Below, piece by piece: positions 1 through 9,070 of a stretch of DNA of 64,000 bases. Position numbers and translations under genes: made by a program. This DNA is from Nansenia antarctica. Taxonomy: Eukaryota; Chordata; Actinopteri; Argentiniformes; Microstomatidae. The notes under the pieces are model-generated. The model was not told the origin of the DNA, searched no databases, and saw only the letters and a program-made list of their open reading frames with translations. How positions within the stretch are numbered: position 1 is the stretch's first letter; each line of letters begins with the position of its first letter. The stretch spans positions 37,160,942 through 37,224,941 of the forward strand of contig OZ022342.1 in NCBI GenBank assembly GCA_963989245.1, in the 5' to 3' direction.

Positions 1-2037
1 GCAACAGCCTTGCTGTCAAGACTCAGCCGTAAAAGACAGGAGCGCTGGGAGGAGGCCATTGACTCCATCGACTTCTCGCACTCCAGCCGTAAGGCATGGA
101 GTATCATGAACAATCTCACTGGTAGGTCCAGACACTCCCCCCGTCACTGCCCCATCTCTGCAAATAAAATCGCATCACAATTTGTGAAAAGTGGGTCATA
201 CGAGGGCAAAGACCGCGAGTCGTCTCGACTTGTGGCAAAAGAAGTGTCAGACCTCTGGAGGGCCCCAACACCTAGCAGTGACTACATCTCCGGTGAATTC
301 ACCCCGGAGGAGTTCGCTGCTGCCCTCCAGCATGATTCCATCAGCCCGGAGCTTATTCTCCATGCCGCACCCGCCTTGAAATCCTGGCTGAGAGCGTTCC
401 TCACTTCCTGTTTGCGCCAACTCAAGATCCCCAAAATCTGGCGAAGAGCCCTAGTTGTTGCGATCCCTAAACCGAATAAGCCTGAAGGGGACCCTAAGAG
501 TTACCGTCCCATCTCTCTGCTATGCATCCCCTTCAAGATCCTCGAGCGTCTCATCTACGCCCGCATTGAACCAATTGTCGACCCGCTGCTCCCACGTGAG
601 CAGGCCGGGTTCCGACGCGGGAGGTCGACCGTAGATCAAGTCACCCTTATGACTCAAGACATCGAGGATTGCTTTTCGGCAAAAAAGAAGGCCGGGGCCG
701 TCTTTATAGACCTGACGGCTGCCTACGATACCGTATGGCATCGCGGCCTCTCCTGCAAGCTGCTCCGCCTGCTGCCGGACAGGCACATGGTCAGAATGAT
801 CATGGAGCTCATCCGTAACCGCAGCTTTACCCTCACCACCGGTCGCGGACAGCTAAGCAGGCTCCGACGCCTTAAGAACGGCGTCCCTCAGGGATCGGTC
901 CTGGCCCCCCTCCTCTATAATATCTACACCTATGACCTGCCCAACACACTCTCGCGGAAGTACGCCTACGCAGACGACCTCGCAGTGGTGTACTCTGCTG
1001 GAAATTGGCAGTCTGTGGAGGGGATTCTGAGCCAGGACATGCAGACACTAGTGGCATACTTCCGGAAATGGAGATTGAAGCTTAGCGAGGCAAAGACGGT
1101 GTCGGCTGCCTTCCACCTTAACAACAGGGAGGCTAAACGTGAGCTTAGAGTACACCTAGATGGAACTCCCCTGCCATGTTCTGCTGAGCCAATCTATCTC
1201 GGCGTGACATTGGACAGGACGCTCACGTTTCGCCGACACCTCGAGTCACTGCGCAAGAAGTTAACAGCTCGTGTGGCGTTGATGAGGCGACTGGTTGGCT
1301 CGGGCTGGGGCGCCGGCGCAAGGACCTTGCGCACGGCAGCCCTAGCCCTAGTTTATTCAACTAGTGAGTACTGCGCCCCAGTATGGTGTCGCAGTGCCCA
1401 CACCCGCCTCATCGACTCGCCTATAAACGAAGCCTTGCACATTGTGACAGGATGCCTGCGTCCTACCCCCGTGGACAACCTTCCCATCCTAGCAGGCATC
1501 CAGCCCGCAGGCCTCCGCCGCATGGGAGCCACAGCACGTCTCGCCTGCCGGGCCGTGGAGCTTAATAACCATCTGCTCCATGATAGGCTCACTATAACAG
1601 CGGAGCCCTCCCGGCGTCTCAAGTCGAGACACCCATTTGTGCCTGCCGCACAGGATCTCAGGCAGCAATGCAGAGATCTCAACATCAGTGCGGCAGGATG
1701 GGCGGATTATATGTGGCGCGCGGAGTGGGAGGCTAACACCTCCAAACTCCGCGACCACATCCCAGTCGCCGGCGCTGAGCCCCTCGGGATGGACTTGTCA
1801 AGGCTATCCTGGGTGAGGCTCAATCGTCTCCGGACCGGCGTCGGGCGTTTCCGCTCATCAATGCACAGATGGGGCTTGGCCCCAAATGCGTCGTGCGAGT
1901 GTGGCGCAGAGGACCAAACCGCAGACCATATTATCCTGGATTGCCCGGTGTACCACCCACCCAACGGGATGCATGGTCTGTCGGTACTAGATGACGAGAC
2001 GATGACGTGGCTTCTGGAGGGGTGTCCAGAAATATAG
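1..2037 (+). CDS. LINE reverse transcriptase ORF2, 5'-partial
   Basis: Encodes the reverse transcriptase and C-terminal part of a LINE ORF2; over 675 residues are open with no internal stop. Visible motifs: a fingers motif (KPEGDPKSYRPISLL) about 155 residues in, AGFRRGRST, FIDLTAAYDTV with the first catalytic aspartate, NGVPQGSVLAPLLYNIY, and the catalytic box YAYADDLAV near residue 318. The C terminus has a C-x-C-x8-H-x4-C knuckle (CECGAEDQTADHIILDC) typical of I/Jockey-group LINEs. No endonuclease domain is in the window; it would be upstream. The intact frame suggests a young copy. It shares nearly all residues with copy B at 19103-20683. Confidence 0.88.
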   Translation, partial: ATALLSRLSRKRQERWEEAIDSIDFSHSSRKAWSIMNNLTGRSRHSPRHCPISANKIASQFVKSGSYEGKDRESSRLVAKEVSDLWRAPTPSSDYISGEFTPEEFAAALQHDSISPELILHAAPALKSWLRAFLTSCLRQLKIPKIWRRALVVAIPKPNKPEGDPKSYRPISLLCIPFKILERLIYARIEPIVDPLLPREQAGFRRGRSTVDQVTLMTQDIEDCFSAKKKAGAVFIDLTAAYDTVWHRGLSCKLLRLLPDRHMVRMIMELIRNRSFTLTTGRGQLSRLRRLKNGVPQGSVLAPLLYNIYTYDLPNTLSRKYAYADDLAVVYSAGNWQSVEGILSQDMQTLVAYFRKWRLKLSEAKTVSAAFHLNNREAKRELRVHLDGTPLPCSAEPIYLGVTLDRTLTFRRHLESLRKKLTARVALMRRLVGSGWGAGARTLRTAALALVYSTSEYCAPVWCRSAHTRLIDSPINEALHIVTGCLRPTPVDNLPILAGIQPAGLRRMGATARLACRAVELNNHLLHDRLTITAEPSRRLKSRHPFVPAAQDLRQQCRDLNISAAGWADYMWRAEWEANTSKLRDHIPVAGAEPLGMDLSRLSWVRLNRLRTGVGRFRSSMHRWGLAPNASCECGAEDQTADHIILDCPVYHPPNGMHGLSVLDDETMTWLLEGCPEI

Positions 2038-2137
2038 CCCGGGTGAGCCCCTCAATCAGGTCTCGGGGTGGTAAAAGGGTAGCCCCTCGGCCCCGAGCCT
2101 GGTGGAGTGGAGAGGAAAAACAACAACCCATACGCCG
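1..2137 (+). mobile_element. Non-LTR retrotransposon (LINE) copy A, 5' end outside window
   Basis: Plus-strand LINE of the I/Jockey-like group, lying in the plexin intron. The reading frame is already open at base 1, so the 5' part lies outside the window. After the stop at 2035-2037 there is a 3' UTR of about 100 bp ending near 2137 (tail around 'gccgaag'). The same 3' end occurs in copy B at about 20789, which fixes the boundary. Immediately downstream is a hAT remnant starting about 84 bp into that family's sequence, so copy A probably inserted into the left end of the hAT. Clade assignment is from recalled motifs. Confidence 0.85.
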
Positions 2138-3170
2138 AAGATGACGCCATGGCTCTAGAAACTATACATTTAGACAGAAACGCAGTATAACCGGGCGTTG
2201 CCATTGTTATTATAGCGGCACCTTGTCTGGGTGTATTCAATTCATTGCATGAAAACGAAAGCGTCAGTTATTTCCCGAACGTTGCGGTCTGTCGATCTCG
2301 ATAGGAGAACCGTTTCGAGGTTCCATTTAAGGATGGTTATCTTCCTCGTGTTCATACGGTCACGGGGGTGTGTCGTTTTCCATGGTAGCAGCCCGGGAAG
2401 TGGTTAGAAGATCGCATTGAAGCCCCACTTACTCACAACTGAGCCAGGCAACACAACACACTTATCTCTATGGACCCCAGGGTCGCTCCGTATGTCTACA
2501 TCTCTTGCAGAAAACATTAAATGCTTTGTACTCACCAAAACAACTGATTATTTGAACACAAAATCCATCCTCCTTTCTTTCCTCAAGAAGACTTCAATGA
2601 CTCTGTTGTACAGTTGATCAGTTCCACCAATAAGTCCTTTTACATGGATATCGTCGCTAACGTCGGGGTTCGGCTTGTAGAACAACACCTTCCATCTACA
2701 CAAATTAGCGAGATCAAGTTTCAGTGTGTTAGCTCCGCCTCCCAATAGTTTGTATCCAATCAAAAGACGTGAAGGGGCTGATCAGGTGCTCCGCCATCCA
2801 GAAGGCCCCTTCGTCGGATTTGCTTGGATTTGCTGCCAACTCGAGATCTGACCACGGCACGCCACAGCTCTTTTCTCGCTCACTTTAAATTACAATCTGT
2901 ACTCGCGCCACTGTTGAATCTGCAGGCGGGCAGATTTCTTGGTACCCTGGCAACACATTATGGCTGAATTTGATTGGATAAAAGCTAAAGGCCAGCCCTC
3001 CAAATGTCTGGAAGCAGCGCAACCAAGAGGAAAGCTATGAAATGAAGAGAATAGACTACGGGAATAATTTAATACATATTTGTAGAAAAAATATATAAAA
3101 ATTAAATGTATATTCTGATGATGTTTAGGCCAGCAGAGAAGGCCTTGCTGGCCCTGACGGCACACCACTG
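2138..3170. mobile_element. hAT-type DNA transposon remnant, left end missing
   Basis: The first ~70 bp (from 'atgacgccatgg') match 44234 onward, and the last ~270 bp match 44998-45262, inside the complete hAT at 44150-45262. The right terminus ends CACCACTG at 3170, like that element; the next 8 bases (ctatatac) would be its duplication, but the left partner lies outside the window. The middle differs from the other copy and holds only short frames. Inferred to be a non-autonomous relative interrupted by LINE copy A. Confidence 0.7.
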
Positions 3171-3182
3171 CTATATACTGTA

Positions 3183-3845
3183 TATTGATTGATTGATTGA
3201 TTGATTGTACTTTATTGTCCCCGAGGGGAAATTTGTCTTGGGCATGGTACTTTCATGCTTCAAGTGCAACAGTGACGATACATACAACATACAGTAGACA
3301 AAGTAAACAACAGGACAGCAACAAACATTGAGTGACATTGGCAGCAGTTTCCACCTGGACATGGCATCATTTGGTATAAATATATATTGCACATAACCCT
3401 TCAAGTGGTGTTTTCGAATATTGCACATGGCCCTTCAAGTGGTGTCTAAGATAAAGTGCAGGTGCTAGTGATCATGTCCTAATCATCGTTTCTGCTTGAG
3501 AGAATTGGTTAGTTTAATGGAGAATGGGACAAATGATAGTTTTAAGAGCTTATAGTTACATCTTGGCATGCGAAGCCTTCTACCTAGGGGGAGAACTTCG
3601 TATTCTGTGGAGAGCGGATGTTGGGGGTCTGCGATTATCTTGTTAGCCTTGTCCAGGACAGCTTTTTCATATAGTTTATTTAGGATCACATAGTCTCTTT
3701 CACCTACAATTTTCATAGCTGTTTTGTGAATGCTGACTAGTCTGTTTTTTTGTTGTACAGTTAAGTTGCCAAACCACACAATTATTCCATATCTGATTAC
3801 ACTTTCAACAACGGACTGATAGAAAATTCTCATGTAATTCTCTCT
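3183..3845 (-). mobile_element. L2/Rex1-like LINE 3' fragment
   Basis: Minus-strand 3' end of a LINE. It ends in a tetranucleotide tail (gattgattgatt on plus at 3183-3207) followed by a 3' UTR containing the fish-LINE phrase 'tactttattgtccccgagggg'. The C-terminal reverse-transcriptase tail is open at 3483-3845 on the minus strand and includes WFGNLTVQQKNRL and PLGRRLRMPRC. The 5' side is truncated at a (TA)n run near 3844. The clade label is from memory of similar fish elements. Confidence 0.75.
3483..3845 (-). pseudogene. LINE reverse transcriptase C-terminal fragment
   Basis: About 120 residues of a LINE ORF2 C terminus, beginning around MRIFYQSVVESVIRYG and ending at the family stop. It follows the catalytic palm, so no YxDD box is present. 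Read as a 5'-truncated, non-functional insertion. Confidence 0.7.
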
Positions 3846-4297
3846 ATATATATATATATATAGTTTGTATATATACTGTGCCCAGCACGATTGCCACGCC
3901 ATGGCAGTTTACTTCACCACACCACGTCGACCGACAGCTGTAGTTGACACATACACACACACACACACATACACAACCTTCTGCCCCCTTCGGTGCATCG
4001 CGTTGGCACCTCGTCTCCTGCCCCGTGCCAACGATGCCACGCTACACACACACACACACACGCTACACACACACTCACGCTACACACACACACACACACA
4101 CTCGTTTTGCAGGTGCTAACGATCCTGCCGCGGATGCCCGCCCGCCCCGGCCGCTCTCCCTCTCCCCTGTTGTTTTCTCATTAGCGGCTGATTTCCATTG
4201 TTGCCACGGCGAGGAGGGAGAGAGAGGGAGCGAGGGCAGGTCTGCCTGGGCTCTGAGGGTGTGTGTGTGTCGTGTTTGTGGTGTGTATCGTGTATGT

Positions 4298-4363
<66 letters not shown>
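3844..4363. repeat. Microsatellite cluster (TA)n, (CA)n, (GT)n
   Basis: (TA)n at 3844-3862, interrupted (CA)n blocks at 3946-4103, and a (GT)n array at about 4258-4363 with a pure central run. CA and GT blocks lie within 300 bp, so the strand can fold on itself. All frames here translate to TH or CV repeats and are not genes. Confidence 0.95.
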
Positions 4364-4366
<3 letters not shown>

Positions 4367-4555
4367 GTCTCGGCTGGAACCGGTTTCGGCAGCATTTGGG
4401 GTTAGTTTAGATTCTTTCAGCTCATTTCAATTTCAAACAGCCGATTTCTCTGCAAAGTTGTATGACATGAAGCACTTCAAACAGCCTCTCGCTGAACTCT
4501 CCAGGGGCGGAGCTACGAGGGGAAGCTAGCCGCCACTTAGCTGCCGTTCACTGTA

Positions 4556-4559
4556 GTAG

Positions 4560-4590
<31 letters not shown>

Positions 4591-5078
4591 TTTATTTGTA
4601 TAGCGCTTTTCCTGCTAACGTTGCAGCTCAAAGTGCTCCAATCATTATATAATCATCGTTTAATTATTTTGCCATTTAAAGGCAATATTAAAAAGATGGG
4701 TTTTTAATCTTGACTTGAACATATGTGCTGAGGTTGCATCCCTAATGTAAACTGGCAGTGCATTCCACAATTTGGGTGCATAAAATGAGAATGCAGCCTC
4801 ACCAAATCTCTTCTTTTGTACATGTGGTACACAGAGAAAACCAGCGTCAGAAGACCTGAGAGCTCTATTGGGCTGATATGCTAGCAAAAGGTCTTTCAGA
4901 TATTCTGGTGCTGTGCCAGTGAGAGCTTTATAAACAAGCAGAAGGATCTTGAAATCTATTCTGAGCTTAACAGGAAGCCAGTGTAGAGTTTCTAAAATAG
5001 GAGTTATATGAGCTCTTCTGCTTGTTTTGGTTAAAACTCTCGCTGCTGCATTTTGGACTAATTGCAGCTGGCCAATTT
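4556..5078 (-). mobile_element. LINE 3' fragment (CR1/L2-like) with (TAA)n tail
   Basis: Minus-strand, 5'-truncated LINE ending in a (taa)n tail at 4556-4588 and the phrase 'ctttatttgtatagcgctttt'. The same 3' end occurs on the plus strand at 12850-12918. From 5077 to 4660 the frame is open and encodes a reverse-transcriptase C terminus with VQNAAARVLTKT, LHWLPVKLRIDFKIL, RALRSSDAGFL and APKLWNALPVYIRDA, a block common in fish CR1/L2-group LINEs. Its 5' break is about 60 bp from a plexin splice acceptor. Confidence 0.8.
4660..5077 (-). pseudogene. LINE reverse transcriptase C-terminal fragment
   Basis: About 139 codons open on the minus strand without an in-frame stop, with the LHWLPVK and LWNALP blocks. 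It lacks the catalytic palm and is a truncated insertion in the plexin intron. Confidence 0.75.
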
Positions 5079-5139
5079 AGACTATTGAGACGCACTCTGC
5101 ATGTCTCCTCACCCTCCTGGCTGTCTGTGTGTTCCTCAG

Positions 5140-5309
5140 GGTACGCTGCAGAAGTTCGTAGACGACCTGTTCGAGACCATCTTCAGCACGGCACACAGGG
5201 GCAGCGCCCTCCCGCTGGCCATCAAATACATGTTCGACTTCCTGGACGAGCAGGCCGACAAACACTCCATATCAGACTCGGACGTACGACACACGTGGAA
5301 GAGCAACTG
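5140..5309 (+). CDS. plxna1: Plexin-A family, fourth-last coding exon
   Basis: First of four consecutive exons encoding the cytoplasmic C terminus of a plexin-A semaphorin receptor. Plexins are single-pass membrane proteins; the cytoplasmic region is a split GAP domain acting on Rap/R-Ras GTPases in axon guidance. The exon follows a pyrimidine-rich tract and CAG (5137-5139), starts in phase 0 with GTLQKFVDDLFETIFS, and ends within a split codon before GTGAGT at 5310. Residues (LPLAIKYMFDFLDEQA and so on) belong to the GAP C-terminal segment. The gene's 5' part lies upstream of the window. The A1 paralogue is my best recollection from the C-terminal residues; A2 or A4 is possible. Confidence 0.85.
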
Positions 5310-5455
5310 GTGAGTGTATCCTGAGTGCGGTGGAATCCCAAATCTTGAGGTTGCGTCATGATGAGTGTCTCATCAGCAGCTTCTCATATAAAAAATAATA
5401 ATCCACTTCCCCCCCCCCATCCCTCCCTTCCTCCCCATCTTCTTCTCACCCCCAG

Positions 5456-5668
5456 CCTTCCTCTGCGGTTCTGGGTGAATGTGATCAAGAACCCCCAGTT
5501 TGTGTTTGACATCCACAAGAACAGCATCACCGACGCCTGCCTGTCTGTGGTGGCCCAGACCTTCATGGACTCCTGCTCCACCTCGGAACACAAGCTGGGC
5601 AAAGACTCTCCCTCCAACAAGCTGCTCTACGCTAAAGACATCCCCAACTACAAGAATTGGGTGGAGAG
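5456..5668 (+). CDS. plxna1: Plexin-A family, third-last coding exon
   Basis: Follows a C/T-rich acceptor ending CCCAG at 5455. The first base completes the cysteine codon begun in the previous exon. It encodes LPLRFWVNVIKNPQFVFD, the STSEHKLGKDSPSNKLLYAK segment and IPNYKNWVER, which are highly conserved in plexin-A GAP domains. It ends two bases into a codon before GTACGA at 5669, and the next exon supplies the remaining base. The intron between exons is only 146 bp. Confidence 0.88.
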
Positions 5669-5701
5669 GTACGATAAACTGTTCAGTTCTATATTCAATC
5701 A

Positions 5702-6062
5702 TTAAGAATCATTAGACTTGATTCTCGATGCGAGATCACCATCGTTATTCAGTTCGGTAGATCTTTCCTCGAAGGGCAACTCGACTGCAGGAAATCACCA
5801 ACAAGGACAAATAGGAAACAGTCACATAGTAATACAGAAAAAGGCATCACATAAAAATGCCATGGGCACTGAGTAAGTTAGAGGTTGTTGCGCCTGGCTA
5901 AATCTATCTCCATTGAACTGTTTGCAAATTCTATCCCCTGCAATGAATCCCCCTAAATCTATACCCCACCCCCCACCATTTCATTCCCACTAGCTCTTAA
6001 TTCAACTCAATTCAAATGCTTTATTGTCCTGACTATTAAAAAAAAAAAAAGATTGCGAGATA
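5702..6062. other. Plexin intron, unique-looking part
   Basis: Intronic sequence between the third-last and second-last exons, before the polypyrimidine block. It contains a short A-run at 6039-6050 and 'tcaattcaaatgctttattgtcctgact', resembling a LINE 3' end. No exon or RNA gene is seen. Confidence 0.5.
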
Positions 6063-6432
6063 CAACTCTTAATCTTTCTCTCTCTCTGTGTCTCTGTCTC
6101 TCTCTCACTCTCTCTCCCTCTCTCCCTCTGTCTCTCTCTATCTCTGCGTCTCTGTCTCTCTCTCTGCGTCTCTGTCTCTCTCTCTCTCTCTGCCTCTGCC
6201 TCTCTCTCTGCCTCCCTCTCTCTTTGCGTCTCCGTCTCTCTCTGCCTCTCTCTCTGTCTCTCTCACTCTCTCTCTCTGTCTCTCTCTCACTCTCTCTCTG
6301 TCTCTCTCTCACTCTCTCTCTGTCTCTCTCTCACTCTCTCTGTCTCTCTCTCTGTCTCTCTCTCCATCTCTCTCTGCCCCTCTCTCTCTCTCTGCCCCTC
6401 TCCATATCTCCCTCTCTCTCTCCCTCTCTCAG
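6063..6432 (+). repeat. 370-bp polypyrimidine (TCTC)n tract abutting the splice acceptor
   Basis: Almost uninterrupted TC/TCTG/TCTCC microsatellite running directly into the CAG acceptor at 6430-6432. It serves as, or replaces, the normal 15-40 nt polypyrimidine tract of the plexin second-last exon. Both strands are open in several frames only because of the low complexity. Confidence 0.95.
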
Positions 6433-6583
6433 GTACTACTCAGACATTTCGCGGATGCCAGCCATCAGCGACCAGGACATGAGTGCCTACCTGGCAGAGC
6501 AGAGCCGCCTGCACCTCAGCCAGTTCAACAGCATGAGCGCGCTACACGAGATCTACTCCTACATCGTCAAGTATAAGGATGAG
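6433..6583 (+). CDS. plxna1: Plexin-A family, second-last coding exon
   Basis: Starts after the long TC tract. The first G completes an arginine codon, followed by YYSDISRMPAISDQDMSAYL, then AEQSRLHLSQFNSMSALHEI, and ends in KYKDE at 6583 with donor GTGAGA. The phase-0 end matches the phase-0 start of the final exon. This is the conserved C-terminal helical part of the plexin GAP domain. Confidence 0.9.
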
Positions 6584-6661
6584 GTGAGATTGGGGCGGGG
6601 CGGAGGGGCTGCTAAAAGAACCTCCTCTCTCCTCCATAGGGAACATGGTTATGGACTGTTA

Positions 6662-7285
6662 TGGTGCTTCTCCATTGACCAGAACAGGACGGCACGCATT
6701 AGTGTCTTACCTCCCGTACCGTATGTTCAGAAACGCTTCTCCATTATACACAACAGACCCGGAGCGAGTCGGGACAGTAGGAGGAGTAAAGCGTCATAAG
6801 AGCACGCCGCGGTGGTGACGTATAGATTCACCAGACACAACACAGCCATGACATAGCGAAACGGAGGAACTTGAAGCTACGCTGTACTTTTTCGTCGGCA
6901 TTTGGTTCATTATTAACCATAGTTACTTTTTCTAGAAATGCAGAGAAAGAGAAAGGAAGCAATTGAGAGTGAACCAGTCATTTGACTAGATTGAACAAGT
7001 CATTTAACAAGTCATTCTCTAGGGACTGTTGTACAAGCCTGTTGTGGTATTTAAAAAATGGCGGTTAGCGGTGAACTCGAATATGAACCTGGGATGACCT
7101 TATTGTGACGATTTCCATCGACCAATCAACGGTCTGCAGCGTCATATAGTAGCACGGAGAGCACCTTTCGCTCTGAGTCAGTACGGGTACCACGGCCCGG
7201 TACGGCCCAGTTGGCAGTGGAGAAAGCAAAACAAAGCGGGAGCACCGGTGACGGTACGGTACTGGACGGTAGTGGAGAAGCACCA
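6662..7285. mobile_element. Putative MITE in the last plexin intron
   Basis: A 624-bp non-coding block bounded by inverted ends TGGTGCTTCTCCA. Inside are further complementary stretches rich in 'gtaccgtac/cggtac'. Flanks gactgtta (left) and tgactgca (right) share a core but no clean duplication, so the superfamily is unresolved (hAT-like possible). No open frame of interest. Confidence 0.45.
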
Positions 7286-7557
7286 TGACTGCACTGTGGA
7301 GACGGTCGCTCTGTTACAGCGTTTCACTGTACCTCAGTTTGTCTGAGGTTTTCTCCCCTTTAGAAACTCTCCTCCCCGGTGCGTTCTGAGCAGGAACAGA
7401 GGAAAGACTTTTCATGTGATTTGCGCCCAGCCTTAGATATCAAGGGGGAAACTTTCATCGCTTCTTTCCGTCAGGTTCTCGAGCTTCTCCGTTCTAGCTC
7501 TCCAAGAAAGTTTCCAGTTTCCGATCTAAAGCTGATGTCGCACAAGTTGATGTTTAA

Positions 7558-7860
7558 CACTAGAACAGCCGTGCCTTTTTTTTTTTTACCTACTAAAAGA
7601 GCCGCCTCTTTACAATTCTCAAGCTGCTATTTACACACAACGACCACTAGTTGGCCGCTTGTAAATTAGCCTGCTTCCTACACAGCAAAATAGCTTCATA
7701 CTAGCTTATCCTGATGTGATTTTGAAAATGTAAGGATACTGGGTGGTAAAACGCACATATCTAGGAAAAGTCATGAAAGGAGGGTCCTGAAATTTGATCG
7801 AGTGCAACGATACAACTTTTTTCTTTACTCACAGTAAAACACCTCATGGCTGTTCTAGTA
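7558..7860. mobile_element. piggyBac-type MITE with TTAA duplication
   Basis: A 303-bp element flanked on both sides by TTAA (7554-7557 and 7861-7864), the piggyBac target duplication. Terminal inverted repeats are CACTAGAACAGCC (left) and GGCTGTTCTAGTA (right). The interior from about 7725 matches the right end of the 2.7-kb element at 56071-58790, so it is a short deletion derivative of that family. It ends 38 bp upstream of the last plexin exon. Confidence 0.85.
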
Positions 7861-7898
7861 TTAAAATGGACTCCTCGTCTCTGTGTGTGTGTGTTCAG

Positions 7899-7994
7899 AT
7901 CCTGTCAGCTCTGGAGAGGGATGAGCAGTCACGCAGGCAGAGACTGCGGAGCAAGCTGGAGCAGGTCATCGACACAATGGCCCTGGCGAGCTGA
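7899..7994 (+). CDS. plxna1: Plexin-A family, last coding exon with stop
   Basis: Acceptor TTCAG at 7894-7898 after a (GT)n run. It encodes ILSALERDEQSRRQRLRSKL followed by EQVIDTMALAS and a TGA stop at 7992-7994. The basic helix and MAL-x-S end fit the plexin-A1 C terminus as I recall it; that recollection is the only basis for choosing A1. The exon joins in phase 0 to the previous one. Confidence 0.87.
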   Translation: MLSALERDEQSRRQRLRSKLEQVIDTMALAS

Positions 7995-9064
7995 GGACCG
8001 ACCGACCCGCCAGACCTTCGTCCGACTTCCTCTTCCTCGCCATCTCTACTCTTCCTCGCTCTCTCTCTCTCCTCACCAAGAGAAGAATTCACTAGAACTC
8101 AAGACAGCGTGGTTCTCAACCCTCCCCCCCACCCCCCCCCAAAAAAACACAAAAAAAACCACGATGGACAAAGACTGCAAGGACAGACGCAGGACACTGC
8201 ACGGGGGGATTCGGCAGAGGTGGGCGGATCTGTGTGTGTGTGTGTGTGTGTGCGTGTGTGTGTGTGTGTGTGCGTGTGCGTGCGTGTGCGTGCGTGTGTG
8301 TGTGTTTGTGGGTGTCAGAGACCGGGACACTGGACATTTCACACTCTCACACACACACGGCAAGACCGCAACACCGGAAAGCATTTGGTTGGTTATGGTC
8401 GCTGTTGTCCTTGTGTATTTTTCCCCTTTTTGATTTCCTGAGTTTCGCTGTGCTGACGACCACGTTCCTGACAGCCAGGACAGCCGCCGGAAAAGGAACT
8501 TGAATTGTTGGCGTCACGAACAGGATGGATGCCTTTTTTGGACATTAACTATCCTCAGAGCCAACGGGGAGAGAGGCTCCTCGGGTCACGTGTAGTTGGG
8601 GTCAAAGTTCAAGGACATTGTTTTGTGTTTTTTTCTTCTTCTTTTTTTGTTGTAAAAATGTTTAATCAACTGCCCACTCTCCGATCTCTCGCCACTTGTG
8701 TTACTGCTGAATTTGCACAATTTACAGAAACGTTACAAAGGAAGACTATATAGATATTATATATAAATACAACTACATTTTTAAGGAAACAAAGGTTAGG
8801 GTTAAAACATTTTTTTTCCATTTTAACCAACAAACACAGTTAAAAGAAAAAAAAATAAGAAAAAAAAGACATCAATGAAATTTGATATTTCAAGGAAAAA
8901 ACCTATGTCGGAAAAAAAAAACTATGGAAAAAAGTAAAAAGTTGTCCTGTGCCATGTTTTCTTTGAATGTTGTTTAGTGCAAATACATTTTGTTAGATGG
9001 AATGTGCTACAGTTTGATTTAAATATGACAATGCCTAGTGACTGAAAAGAAGAATTGTTTGAAT

Positions 9065-9070
9065 AATAAA
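9065..9070 (+). promoter_or_regulatory. Candidate polyadenylation signal AATAAA (proximal)
   Basis: Canonical hexamer about 1.07 kb after the plexin stop codon. A GT/T-rich stretch follows within 100 bp. It could give a short 3' UTR isoform. Confidence 0.35.

Noticed and set aside
6053..6799. 248-codon plus-strand frame through the TC tract and the plexin exon
   Set aside because: Only 6433-6583 is coding; the remainder is microsatellite and intron, and the splice sites define the exon.
7379..7669. 96-codon plus-strand frame in the last plexin intron
   Set aside because: No splice sites or family likeness, and it runs into the piggyBac MITE.
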